From NCBI RefSeq assembly GCF_037023755.1, contig NZ_CP146100.1, forward strand, positions 1,428,501-1,492,500: a DNA stretch of 64,000 bases. Reading direction: 5' to 3'. The translations under genes and the position numbers were made by a program. The stretch is from Saccharopolyspora sp. SCSIO 74807. GTDB lineage: Bacteria > Actinomycetota > Actinomycetes > Mycobacteriales > Pseudonocardiaceae. How positions within the stretch are numbered: position 1 is the first letter of the stretch; the number at the start of each line of letters is the position of its first letter. The notes beneath the pieces are model-generated. The model saw nothing but the letters and a program-made list of their open reading frames with translations, had not been told where the DNA came from and did not search any database. Shown piece by piece: positions 7,231-14,972 of the stretch.

Positions 7231-9075
7231 GTGAGCACCTATCCTGACGCGAAGATCCCGGAAGAGCTGTTCGACGACGCCGAGCTGGAGCGGCGCTGGC
7301 GGGCGCGGTTCAGCGCGCCGCGCGTGTCCCTGCCGGACTGGGCGCGCGACGCCCCGGCGCGCAGTCTGTACGTCTCCAACAGCAGCGGAACCTGGGAGCT
7401 CTACGCCTGGGACCGGGACTCCGGCGAACACCGGCAGGTCACCGACCGGCCGAACGGCACCTTCCACGGCACCTTGTCCTCGGACGGGACGCGGGTGTGG
7501 TGGTTCGACGACACCGACGGCGACGAGTTCGGCAAGTGGGTCAGCGAGGACTTCACCTACGGCGGCGAGAAGCCGGCCGAGGCGGTGCCGGGCACGCACG
7601 CCGGCTACCCGGCCGGGCTGGCGCTCGGGCCGACCGTGACCGGGATCGGGATGTCCACCGACGACGGCGTCACGATCTGGGTGTCGAAGCACGGCGCGAG
7701 CCCGGAAGTCGTCTACGAGCACGAGCAGGACGGCGGTCTTTCCGCGCTGTCCTGGGACGAGTCGCTGCTGGTGCTGTCGCACTCGGAACACGGCGACAGC
7801 AGGCACCCGGCGCTGCGGGTGCTGCGGGTGTCCGACGCGGCGACCGTCGCCGAGAAGTACGACGGGCCGGGCAAGGGCCTGGACGCGCTGGACTTCGCGC
7901 CGGTGAGCGGGGATCCGCGGCTGCTGGTGCTGCACGAGCGGCACGGCCGCGAAGAGCTGCTGATCTGGGACGTGCTCGCGGACACCGAGCAGGAGCTCGA
8001 CCTCGGACTGCCCGGTGAGGTCTCCGCGGACTGGTACCCGGACGGTTCGGCGCTGCTGATCGCGCACACCCATCGGGCGCGCACCACGATGCACCGCTAC
8101 GACCTGGCTTCTGGCGAGCTGACCGACCTGTCGACCCCGGCCGGGACGGTCGGCAACGCCTCGGTGCGACCGGACCGGTCGGTGGAGTACTCGTGGTCGT
8201 CGGCCGCGACGCCGGGGCTGGTGCGCACGCTGACCGCGGACGGCGAGGACCGCGTGCTGCTGACGCCTCCCGGGGAGCGGGCGCCCGGTTCGCAGCCGGT
8301 CGGCGACGTGTTCGTGGAAGTGCCGTACGGGCCGAACGAGACCGTGCACGCGCTGGTATCCCGCCCGGAAAACTCCGGGGACGAGCCGTTGCCCACGGTG
8401 TTCAACCTGCACGGTGGGCCGCACGCGGCCGACGAGGACCGGTTCTCGTCGTACCGGGCGGCGTGGCTGGACGCGGGCTTCGCCGTGGTGGAGATCAACT
8501 ACCGGGGTTCGACCGGTTACGGCTCGGCTTGGCGGGACGCCATCGAGGGGCGTCCGGGGCTGACCGAGCTGGCCGACGTCGCCAGGGTGCACGACTGGGC
8601 CGTCGCGGAAGGGCTCACCACGCCAGCGTTGAGCGTGGTCGCCGGAGCTTCGTGGGGCGGCTACCTGACGTTGCTGGCGCTGGGCACGCAACCGCAGCGG
8701 TGGGCGGGCGGCGTGGCCGGGGTGCCGGTGGCGGACTACGTCTCGGCCTACGCCGATGAGATGGAGCCGTTGCGCGCCTACGACCGCGCGTTGTTCGGCG
8801 GCTCGCCGGAGGACGTCCCCGCGGTGTACCGGGACTGCTCGCCGCTGACCTACGTCGACGAGGTCCGCGCGCCGGTGCTGGTGCTGGCCGGGGACAACGA
8901 TCCGCGCTGTCCGCTCCGGCAGATCCTGAACTACCTGGACCGGCTGTCCGCGCGGCAGGTGCCGTTCGAGTTCTACCGCTACGACGCCGGGCACGGTTCG
9001 CTGGTGGTGGCCGAGACGCTGCGCCAGGTTTCCGCGGAGATCCACTTCGCGCAGCGGGCCGTCGGGCTGGCTTGA
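7231..9075 (+). CDS. S9-family serine peptidase (prolyl oligopeptidase/acylaminoacyl peptidase type)
   Basis: Predicted cytosolic oligopeptidase of 614 residues without signal peptide. The N-terminal two thirds (about 40-360) form the beta-propeller that limits access to small peptides; the alpha/beta-hydrolase domain follows. The catalytic triad is visible: Ser474 in GASWGG, Asp557 in GDNDPRCP and His588 in AGHGS. An oxyanion-type NLHGGPHA motif and a NYRGSTGYG motif are typical of the family. The GTG start at 7231 has only a weak SD (GGTGGG). A second S9 peptidase lies at 46111; the two are clearly different subtypes. Confidence 0.9.
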   Translation: MSTYPDAKIPEELFDDAELERRWRARFSAPRVSLPDWARDAPARSLYVSNSSGTWELYAWDRDSGEHRQVTDRPNGTFHGTLSSDGTRVWWFDDTDGDEFGKWVSEDFTYGGEKPAEAVPGTHAGYPAGLALGPTVTGIGMSTDDGVTIWVSKHGASPEVVYEHEQDGGLSALSWDESLLVLSHSEHGDSRHPALRVLRVSDAATVAEKYDGPGKGLDALDFAPVSGDPRLLVLHERHGREELLIWDVLADTEQELDLGLPGEVSADWYPDGSALLIAHTHRARTTMHRYDLASGELTDLSTPAGTVGNASVRPDRSVEYSWSSAATPGLVRTLTADGEDRVLLTPPGERAPGSQPVGDVFVEVPYGPNETVHALVSRPENSGDEPLPTVFNLHGGPHAADEDRFSSYRAAWLDAGFAVVEINYRGSTGYGSAWRDAIEGRPGLTELADVARVHDWAVAEGLTTPALSVVAGASWGGYLTLLALGTQPQRWAGGVAGVPVADYVSAYADEMEPLRAYDRALFGGSPEDVPAVYRDCSPLTYVDEVRAPVLVLAGDNDPRCPLRQILNYLDRLSARQVPFEFYRYDAGHGSLVVAETLRQVSAEIHFAQRAVGLA

Positions 9076-9080
9076 TCGGA

Positions 9081-9111
9081 CCGGGGCCGCCGGTCAGCCC
9101 GGCGGCCCCGG
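9081..9111. terminator. Bidirectional hairpin terminator between convergent genes
   Basis: CCGGGGCCGCCGG (9081-9093) pairs perfectly with CCGGCGGCCCCGG (9099-9111) around TCAGC. It serves the S9 peptidase and the ABC transporter, whose stops lie on either side. Confidence 0.8.
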
Positions 9112-9116
9112 CACCT

Positions 9117-10925
9117 TCACCGGTGCCGCGCGTGCAGCGGATCGGTGAGCCCCGCAGGCCACGGCGGGCGGAGCCGGACCGTGGAGGTGTCGTCGGGACC
9201 GGCAGCCGATGCCGTCGGCTCCTGCTGAACCGGCGCGTTCCCGGCAGCGTTCGTGCCTTGCCCGCGCAGCCGCACGATCCGGTCGGCCAGTTCGGCGAGA
9301 TCAGGATCGTGGCTGATCAGCAAGGTCGTGCGGGTGCGGGCGAGCCGGCGCAGCGGGGCGAGGACGTTGCGCTTGGACTCCTGGTCCAGTCCGTTGGTCG
9401 GTTCGTCCAACACCAGCACTGGAGCACGGCGCAGCACGGCGCGGGCGATGGCGATCCGTCTGCGCTGGCCGCCGGAAAGCAGCGCTCCGCGCTCCCCGAG
9501 CACCGTGTCGTAGCCGTCCGGCAAGGCGCGGACGAACTCGTCGGCGTCGGCTTCCTGAGCCGCTGCGACGACGTCGGCCCGAGACGCCCCTGGCGCGGCG
9601 AACGCGATGTTGTCCGCGACCGTTCCGTGCAGCACGTCGGCTTCCTGCGGCACGTAGGCGATCTGGTCGCGAACCTCGTGCAGCGGGAGCCGGGGCAATT
9701 CCACGCCGTCCAGCAGCACCCGGCCCGCGCCCGGGTCGTAGAACCGCAGCAGCAGCCTCGCCAGCGTCGATTTCCCGGCTCCGCTGGGGCCGGTGACCAG
9801 CACGAACTCTCCCGGCCGAACGTGCAGCCGGAAGTCGCGAAGCGCAGCCCGGCCCGCGCCCGGGTAGCCGAAACCGACCCGGTCGAACTCGATCGCCCGC
9901 CCCGCGGGGCGCCGCGGCGGCAACGACACGCCGCTGGGCGCGTCGGCCACCGCCGGTTGCGCGTCCATGAGCTCGATCAACCGCTCCGAACCGGCGCGCG
10001 CGGCGGTCACCGCCATGGTGATCCGGCCGAGGTCCTGCAGCGGCGGGTACAGGTAGCCGATGTAGGCGGCGAACGCCATCAGGCCGCCGATGCTGATGCG
10101 CTGCGCCGAGATCTCCCACACGCCGACGCCGATCACCAGCAGCACGCACCCCGTCTCGACCATCGTGACCAGCGGCGGGTACAGCGCGGACAGCCGCGCC
10201 TCGGTGATCTTCGCGCGGAACCAGCGCATCGAGGCGGCGTGCAGCTCGGCGGATTTGCGCGGCTGCTGGTTCGCGGCCTGCACCAGCTCGATGTGCCCGA
10301 GTCCTTCTTCGACGACCGTGCTCAGCTCGCCGTTGCCCGCCCGCTCGTCCCGCGACGCCGACCTGATCCGGTTCGCGAAGCTACGCGCCACCAGCCAGAA
10401 AACCGGCGCGAGCGCGAACGAAAGCAGCGCCAGGTCCCAGCGCAGGTACAGCGCGGCGCCCGCGTAGAGGACCACGCTGAACATCGCGGTGACGGTCTCG
10501 ACCATGCCGGATGCGACGAGCCGTTCCACCGCCTCCACGTCCCCGGAGAGCCGCGAGACCAGATCGCCCAGTTTGCTGCGCGCGAAGAAATCCGGGGAAA
10601 GCCGCTGCAAATGCGCGAAGACGTGCGCGCGCAACCGCACCAGGAAACGTTCGGCCGCCCGCGCGGAAAAGTAGGAGCCGCCGAAGGAGGCCGCTGCGCC
10701 GACCGCCGCGATCGCCAGCCAGGACAGGCCCGGCGCCCAGAACTCCGCCAACCTGCCGGTCGCCAGCGCGTCGTCGGTGATCAGCATGAACATCCAGATG
10801 CCCGCGGTGTCGGCCAGCGCGGAGATCACCAGCAGCACCGCAGCGACCAGCAGGCCACCGCGCTCCGGGCGCAGGAACGGCCGGAAGCGGGCGAAAACCT
10901 CGCGAATTCCCGGCGCAGCGCTCAT
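9117..10925 (-). CDS. ABC transporter, fused membrane and ATPase half-transporter (exporter type)
   Basis: Half-size ABC exporter of 602 residues, expected to dimerise in the plasma membrane. Residues 1-320 form the type-1 exporter membrane domain with about six hydrophobic helices; the ATPase follows. Walker A is GPSGAGKST near 375, the signature LSGGQRRRIAIARAV near 480 and Walker B VLVLDEPTNGL, with a later H-loop (LLISHDPDL). The ATG at 10925 has GGAAGG upstream. Upstream on the same strand are a strong hairpin (10946-10978) and a 30-codon proline-rich ORF with a perfect SD, which suggests either a peptide substrate or a regulatory leader. Substrate is otherwise unknown. Confidence 0.92.
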   Translation of the reverse strand: MSAAPGIREVFARFRPFLRPERGGLLVAAVLLVISALADTAGIWMFMLITDDALATGRLAEFWAPGLSWLAIAAVGAAASFGGSYFSARAAERFLVRLRAHVFAHLQRLSPDFFARSKLGDLVSRLSGDVEAVERLVASGMVETVTAMFSVVLYAGAALYLRWDLALLSFALAPVFWLVARSFANRIRSASRDERAGNGELSTVVEEGLGHIELVQAANQQPRKSAELHAASMRWFRAKITEARLSALYPPLVTMVETGCVLLVIGVGVWEISAQRISIGGLMAFAAYIGYLYPPLQDLGRITMAVTAARAGSERLIELMDAQPAVADAPSGVSLPPRRPAGRAIEFDRVGFGYPGAGRAALRDFRLHVRPGEFVLVTGPSGAGKSTLARLLLRFYDPGAGRVLLDGVELPRLPLHEVRDQIAYVPQEADVLHGTVADNIAFAAPGASRADVVAAAQEADADEFVRALPDGYDTVLGERGALLSGGQRRRIAIARAVLRRAPVLVLDEPTNGLDQESKRNVLAPLRRLARTRTTLLISHDPDLAELADRIVRLRGQGTNAAGNAPVQQEPTASAAGPDDTSTVRLRPPWPAGLTDPLHARHR

Positions 10926-10945
10926 CTCGGTCCTTCCCGCTGCCC

Positions 10946-10978
10946 CGGCGGGCCGGTGCTGAACCGACCGGCCCGCCG
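10946..10978 (-). promoter_or_regulatory. 12-bp hairpin between the proline-rich ORF and the ABC exporter (possible attenuator)
   Basis: CGGCGGGCCGGT (10946-10957) pairs perfectly with ACCGGCCCGCCG (10967-10978); the loop is nine bases. On the minus strand it begins nine bases after the small ORF's stop and ends 20 bases before the exporter ATG. It lacks a U tract, so it may be an attenuator, a processing site or a partial terminator. Confidence 0.65.
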
Positions 10979-10987
10979 AGGATCAAC

Positions 10988-11080
10988 TCACTTGTGCGGC
11001 GGCCGGCCCGGCTCCGGCTTCGGGGGCTTCGGCGGCTTGGGCGGGCGCGGCTTGCCTGGGACCGGAACGGGGAAACCCAT
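10988..11080 (-). CDS. Small proline-rich peptide (30 residues), possible exporter substrate or leader peptide
   Basis: Short ORF read directly from the sequence: ATG at 11080, TGA at 10990-10988. Its SD is ideal, AGGAGG (plus-strand CCTCCT at 11087-11092) six bases before ATG. The peptide starts MGFPVPVPGKPRPP, continues with a K-P-P repeat (KPPKPPKPEPG) and ends RPPHK: 14 Pro, five Lys, two Arg and one His among 30 residues, with no Cys, Ser or Thr. It has no signal peptide and no known RiPP leader motif. Such Pro-Pro clusters are known to stall ribosomes without EF-P. The ABC exporter follows on the same strand. Real translation is likely; the role is open (secreted cationic peptide or attenuating leader). 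Confidence 0.7.
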   Translation of the reverse strand: MGFPVPVPGKPRPPKPPKPPKPEPGRPPHK

Positions 11081-11338
11081 TTGCGACCTCCTGGTCGAAT
11101 CGAATCACATTTCGCCGGGCCGTTTCGGCGCCGACTGGAATCAACCTACCGAGCATTTCGGAACGGATTCGACGGAAAATATCCGGAAATCCGCTGGGAA
11201 GCTCCTGGACGAATTCCCGCGTCCGGCCGGGCTGCCGATTTCCCAGCGGGCGCACACCGTTCTACGAGGAAGTTCCCAGCCGCTGTGAGCTGCCGTACAA
11301 CAGGAATAAACCCCTGCGCAGCCGGGTTGTTGCGAAAT

Positions 11339-12403
11339 ATGAGTCACCTGTTCGAGCCGCTGAAGCTGCGCGATGTCGCCATCCCCAACCGGGTGTGGGT
11401 CTCGCCCATGTGCCAGTACTCCGCGATCGACGGCGTGCCCGGCGATTGGCACTTCGTCCACCTCGGCCAGTTCGCCACCGGCGGTGCGGGCCTGGTCATG
11501 GCCGAGGCCAGCGCGGTCGCGCCGGAAGGCCGGATCAGCCCCGCCGACGCCGGGTTGTGGAACGACGAGCAGGCCACCGCGTGGCGGCGGATCACCGACT
11601 TCCTGCACCAGCAGGGCTCGACGGCCGCCGTCCAGCTCGCGCACGCGGGACGCAAAGCTTCCACGGAGGCTCCGTGGGACGGCGGCGCGAGCGTTCCCGA
11701 ATCAGCGGGCGGCTGGCGCACGATCAGCTCCACCGACGCCGCCTTCGGCGAGCTGGCCGCTCCGCGGGCGTTGACCGAGGCGGAGGTCGCGGCGCTGCCC
11801 GAGCAGTTCGCCGCCTCCGCCCGCCGCGCCGAAGCCGCCGGGTTCGACGCGGTGGAGCTGCACTTCGCGCACGGCTACCTGGCGCATCAGTTCTACTCAC
11901 CGCTGATCAACGACCGCACCGACCGCTACGGCGGCGACTTCGCCGGCCGGGTGCGGGCGCCGCTGGAGATCGTGGACGCGGTGCGCGCGGTGTGGCCGCA
12001 GGAGCGGCCGCTGCTGGTGCGGATCTCCGCGACCGACTGGGTGGACGGCGGCTGGACCGGCGACGATTCGGTGCGGCTGGCGAAACTGCTGGCCGAGCGG
12101 GGTGTGGACCTCGTCGACGCCTCGACCGGCGGCGCGGTGCCGGACGCCCGGATTCCCGTCGGTGCGGGTTACCAGGTCCGGTTCGCCCGCCAGGTCCGCG
12201 CGGAGGCCGGAGTGCCGACCGGCGCGGTCGGCCTGATCACCTCGCCGGAGCAGGCCGAGGAGGTCGTCTCCTCCGGCTCGGCGGACGCGGTCCTGCTGGC
12301 GCGGGAACTGCTGCGCGACCCGCACTGGCCGTTGCACGCCGCGGACCGGCTGCACGCGGACAACATCTGGCCTCGCCAGTACGGGCGCGCCCGCCGCGCC
12401 TGA
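11339..12403 (+). CDS. Old yellow enzyme family NADH:flavin oxidoreductase (YqjM-like)
   Basis: FMN-dependent ene-reductase or NADPH dehydrogenase of 354 residues, a single TIM barrel. The N-terminus LFEPLKLRDVAIPNRV and the motif SPMCQYSA (Cys typical of the YqjM class) are visible, as are QLAHAGRK, HFAHGYLAHQF and NDRTDRYGG. The frame is open back to 10994, but ATG at 11339 begins the family's standard start. No SD is obvious before it. The 258 bases between this gene and the divergent proline-rich ORF are less G+C-rich than the surroundings and should hold both promoters. Confidence 0.92.
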   Translation: MSHLFEPLKLRDVAIPNRVWVSPMCQYSAIDGVPGDWHFVHLGQFATGGAGLVMAEASAVAPEGRISPADAGLWNDEQATAWRRITDFLHQQGSTAAVQLAHAGRKASTEAPWDGGASVPESAGGWRTISSTDAAFGELAAPRALTEAEVAALPEQFAASARRAEAAGFDAVELHFAHGYLAHQFYSPLINDRTDRYGGDFAGRVRAPLEIVDAVRAVWPQERPLLVRISATDWVDGGWTGDDSVRLAKLLAERGVDLVDASTGGAVPDARIPVGAGYQVRFARQVRAEAGVPTGAVGLITSPEQAEEVVSSGSADAVLLARELLRDPHWPLHAADRLHADNIWPRQYGRARRA

Positions 12404-12464
12404 CGAACCGGGGCGCCGGACCCCTCCACCCCGATGGACGGGGTGAACGTCTCCCGGCCGCGAA

Positions 12465-12508
12465 CACGAACGTCCCGCCGGCAGTGGTGCGCCGGCGGGA
12501 CGTTCGTG
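12465..12508. terminator. Strong bidirectional terminator
   Basis: An 18-bp perfect stem: CACGAACGTCCCGCCGGC (12465-12482) with GCCGGCGGGACGTTCGTG (12491-12508), loop AGTGGTGC. It separates the convergent oxidoreductase and dps genes. Confidence 0.9.
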
Positions 12509-12516
12509 CGCGCGAG

Positions 12517-13008
12517 TCAGGCTTCGGCGAGCTGGGCCTGCCACATCCAGTGCGTCTTCTCCAGCTCCTGCGCGATGCTGATCAGCATGTCCTGGGTGAC
12601 CAGGTCCGTCTTGTCGGTCTCGTCGATCCGGCCGCGCATCCGCCGGATGATCTTCTCCAGCGACTCGACGACCGCCTCGATCACGTCGCGGTCCTGGCGC
12701 CAGCCCTTCTCGAAGGTGGGCACGCCGGAACCCTCGGCGACCGTGGAGGCGCGCCCGTCCGGCGGGACGCCGAGCGAAGCGGCCCGTTCCGCGACGTCGT
12801 CGGCGAATCCGCGCGCGGCGCTGACCAGCTCGTCCAGCTGGAGGTGCACGGTGCGGAACGACCGGCCGACGACGTTCCAGTGCGCCTGCTTGGCGACCAG
12901 GTGCAGGTCGATCATGTCGAGCAGGGTGCCTTGCAGCGCCTTGCCGGTGATGTCCTGCTCCGCATCGCCCAGCGGGCTCGTGACCGGAGCCTTCGACTTG
13001 TCGCCCAT
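12517..13008 (-). CDS. dps: Dps-family DNA-starvation/ferritin-like protein
   Basis: Ferritin-like mini-cage protein of 163 residues that would oxidise and store iron and may protect DNA. Inter-subunit ferroxidase ligands are visible in KQAHWNVVG (His) and in LDELVSAARGFADDVAERAA (Asp and Glu). The C-terminal helix carries the family's EKTHWMWQA. ATG at 13008 has AGGAGG upstream; the frame runs further upstream but without a second SD. The N-terminus has few basic residues (GDKSKAP), so DNA binding is uncertain. The FMN reductase gene is next upstream on the same strand, 103 bases away, consistent with a redox-stress grouping. Confidence 0.93.
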   Translation of the reverse strand: MGDKSKAPVTSPLGDAEQDITGKALQGTLLDMIDLHLVAKQAHWNVVGRSFRTVHLQLDELVSAARGFADDVAERAASLGVPPDGRASTVAEGSGVPTFEKGWRQDRDVIEAVVESLEKIIRRMRGRIDETDKTDLVTQDMLISIAQELEKTHWMWQAQLAEA

Positions 13009-13111
13009 GAGGTACCTCCTCGTGCTCGGGTGCGCAGTCGGTTCAGGAAACGCACCCGTGGGGTACCCGAGCGGGGCCGAAAAATCACTCGCCGGCGCGG
13101 ACGGAATCGAA

Positions 13112-13669
13112 TCAGCGGTGCCGCTGCGCGAACTCGACGACCTGTTCACCGATGGTGCGCAGGGTTTCGGCGACCTTCGCGTCGGAGCACTCGCCGTCCG
13201 GGCCGAAGCGGGTCTCGGTGGAGTTCACCGCGGCGCCCAGCGGCGTAGGCCACCCGCGCAACGCGTGCACCACCGACCGCAACGCGTGCAATGTGCTCAC
13301 GGTTGCCTGCCAGCCGTAGGCGGTTCCGACGCAGCCGACGGCCCGTCCGTCCAGGTAGGGCGGATCGTCGCCGCGCAGGTCCTCGACGTAGTCCAGCGCG
13401 TTCTTCATCAGCCCGGAGATCGTGCCGTGGTAACCGGGCGAGGCCAGCACGACGCCGTCCGCGGTGCGCAACGCCCGCACCAGCTGTCCGGCCGCGGGAA
13501 CGCGCTGCGGGTCCTCCGGGTCGTAGAACGGCAGCACCAGGTCGTCGCCGCCGATCGCCTGCACCTTCGCGCCGGCCGCCTGGGCGCCTGCGAGCACGAC
13601 GTGCATCGCCCGCTCGGACTGCGAACCCGGTCGCATCGAGCCGCCGAGGCCCACCACGGTCACCGTCAT
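13112..13669 (-). CDS. NADPH-dependent FMN reductase family flavoprotein
   Basis: Flavodoxin-fold reductase of 185 residues. The N-terminal phosphate-binding loop GSMRPGSQSE (about 10-19) and the middle motif SPGYHGTISGLMKNALDY (about 97-114), which binds the flavin, define the family. It would use NAD(P)H to reduce FMN or quinones in the cytosol. ATG at 13669. The same orientation and proximity to dps suggest co-use in iron or oxidative stress, which is inference. Confidence 0.88.
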   Translation of the reverse strand: MTVTVVGLGGSMRPGSQSERAMHVVLAGAQAAGAKVQAIGGDDLVLPFYDPEDPQRVPAAGQLVRALRTADGVVLASPGYHGTISGLMKNALDYVEDLRGDDPPYLDGRAVGCVGTAYGWQATVSTLHALRSVVHALRGWPTPLGAAVNSTETRFGPDGECSDAKVAETLRTIGEQVVEFAQRHR

Positions 13670-13827
13670 ACGTCGATCCTTCCCTCGCAGCGGCGTACCG
13701 CTGGCGGCTCGCGATTCACGCTACGACTTGCAGCCAGCTCAAGGTCAAGGTGCGAAGCGGTGTCCCCGAACACGCCTACTTGTGAGTAGCCTCGGGTTCG
13801 CGTGTTCACCGTCCGGAAGGTTCCGCC

Positions 13828-14925
13828 ATGTCGATAGCCACCGCCGCGCTCAGCTCCGCCCCGGCCACCCGCGTGCTGGGAGCCGGGTTGCACACCGTGT
13901 TCGCGCTGCCGCGCCCGATCCGCCGGGCCATCGCGGGCACGCCGCTGCGGATGGACGGGCAAGAGCTGGCGCTGGACGCGCAACTGCTGCTGAAGATGCA
14001 GAAGCTCACCGGAAGCACCCAGCTGTCCGCGCCGACCGCGCAGCTCGCACGCGCGATGATGACCAAGTCGCACGGGATCGTGGAACGCACCGAGATCAGC
14101 GGTGTCTCGGTGGGCGACCGGCGCATCCCCACGCCTTCCGGCGAACTCGCAGCCCGGCTGTACCGGCCGCAGCACGTGCACGACCCGAGCGGGCTGCTGG
14201 TGTTCTTCCACGGCGGCGGCTGGGTCGTCGGCGACCTGGACACCCACGACGACCTGTGCCGATACCTCGCCAAGAACGCCGGAACGCGGGTGCTGTCGGT
14301 GGACTACCGGCTCGCGCCCGAGCACCCGTTCCCCGCCGCGTTCGACGACGCGATGGCGTCCTGGCGGTACGCGGTGGACAAGGCGACCGAACTCGGCACC
14401 CGGCCGGAGTGGATCGCCGTCGGCGGGGACAGCGCGGGCGGGAACCTCGCCGCGTCCGTGGCCTACCAGGCCACCCGCGAAGGCGGGACGAAACCGGCAT
14501 TCCAGCTGCTGCTGTACCCGGCGGTGGACGCAACGGTCCGCAGGCGTTCCCGCGAGGTGTTCGGTGATTTGAACCTGATCCTCAGCGACGCCGACATGAC
14601 CTGGTTCCTGGACCAGTACGTGCCGGAGATGGACCGGCGCGCCGACGTGCGGCTGTCGGTGCTGCTGGCCGAAGACCTCGCCGGGCTGCCGCCCGCGCAC
14701 GTGGTCACCGCCGGGTTCGACCCGCTGCGGGACGAAGGCGAGGAGTACGCGCGGCGGCTCACCGAAGCCGGCGTCCCGGTCGTCGCGCGCCGGTTCGACG
14801 ACCTCGTGCACGGATTCGCGAACCTGCGCCAAGCCGGGACGCGGTTCAACGAGGCGTGCAGCGAGATCGCCGGGACGCTGCGAGCCGGACTCGCGCTGGG
14901 CGAGCCGGTCGACTCCGTTCCCTGA
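13828..14925 (+). CDS. Alpha/beta hydrolase, hormone-sensitive-lipase family esterase
   Basis: Carboxylesterase or lipase of 365 residues. The HSL-family oxyanion motif HGGGW lies near 131, the nucleophile elbow GDSAGGN near 211, the acid in DPLRDEG near 301 and the His in HGFA near 330. The first 60 residues form a cap region without a signal peptide. ATG at 13828 is preceded by GGAAGG. Related actinobacterial LipN/LipR-type enzymes hydrolyse short acyl esters; the natural substrate cannot be read. It converges on the regulator at 14973. Confidence 0.88.
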   Translation: MSIATAALSSAPATRVLGAGLHTVFALPRPIRRAIAGTPLRMDGQELALDAQLLLKMQKLTGSTQLSAPTAQLARAMMTKSHGIVERTEISGVSVGDRRIPTPSGELAARLYRPQHVHDPSGLLVFFHGGGWVVGDLDTHDDLCRYLAKNAGTRVLSVDYRLAPEHPFPAAFDDAMASWRYAVDKATELGTRPEWIAVGGDSAGGNLAASVAYQATREGGTKPAFQLLLYPAVDATVRRRSREVFGDLNLILSDADMTWFLDQYVPEMDRRADVRLSVLLAEDLAGLPPAHVVTAGFDPLRDEGEEYARRLTEAGVPVVARRFDDLVHGFANLRQAGTRFNEACSEIAGTLRAGLALGEPVDSVP

Positions 14926-14972
14926 GTCCGCGGCGGTCGAGCGGCACCTGAGCCGCCGCCGACTCCCGCGCA

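Noticed and set aside
10983-11255. Another 90-codon minus-strand frame over the proline-rich ORF
   Set aside because: Different frame, no SD before its start; the ORF at 10988-11080 has the ideal SD.
10994-11338. N-terminal extension of the old yellow enzyme frame
   Set aside because: It lies antisense to the proline-rich ORF, lacks family similarity and would add 115 residues to a protein that is full length from 11339.
14930-14961. Possible hairpin between the esterase and the IniR-like gene
   Set aside because: Only about seven pairs with a long loop; not strong enough to annotate.
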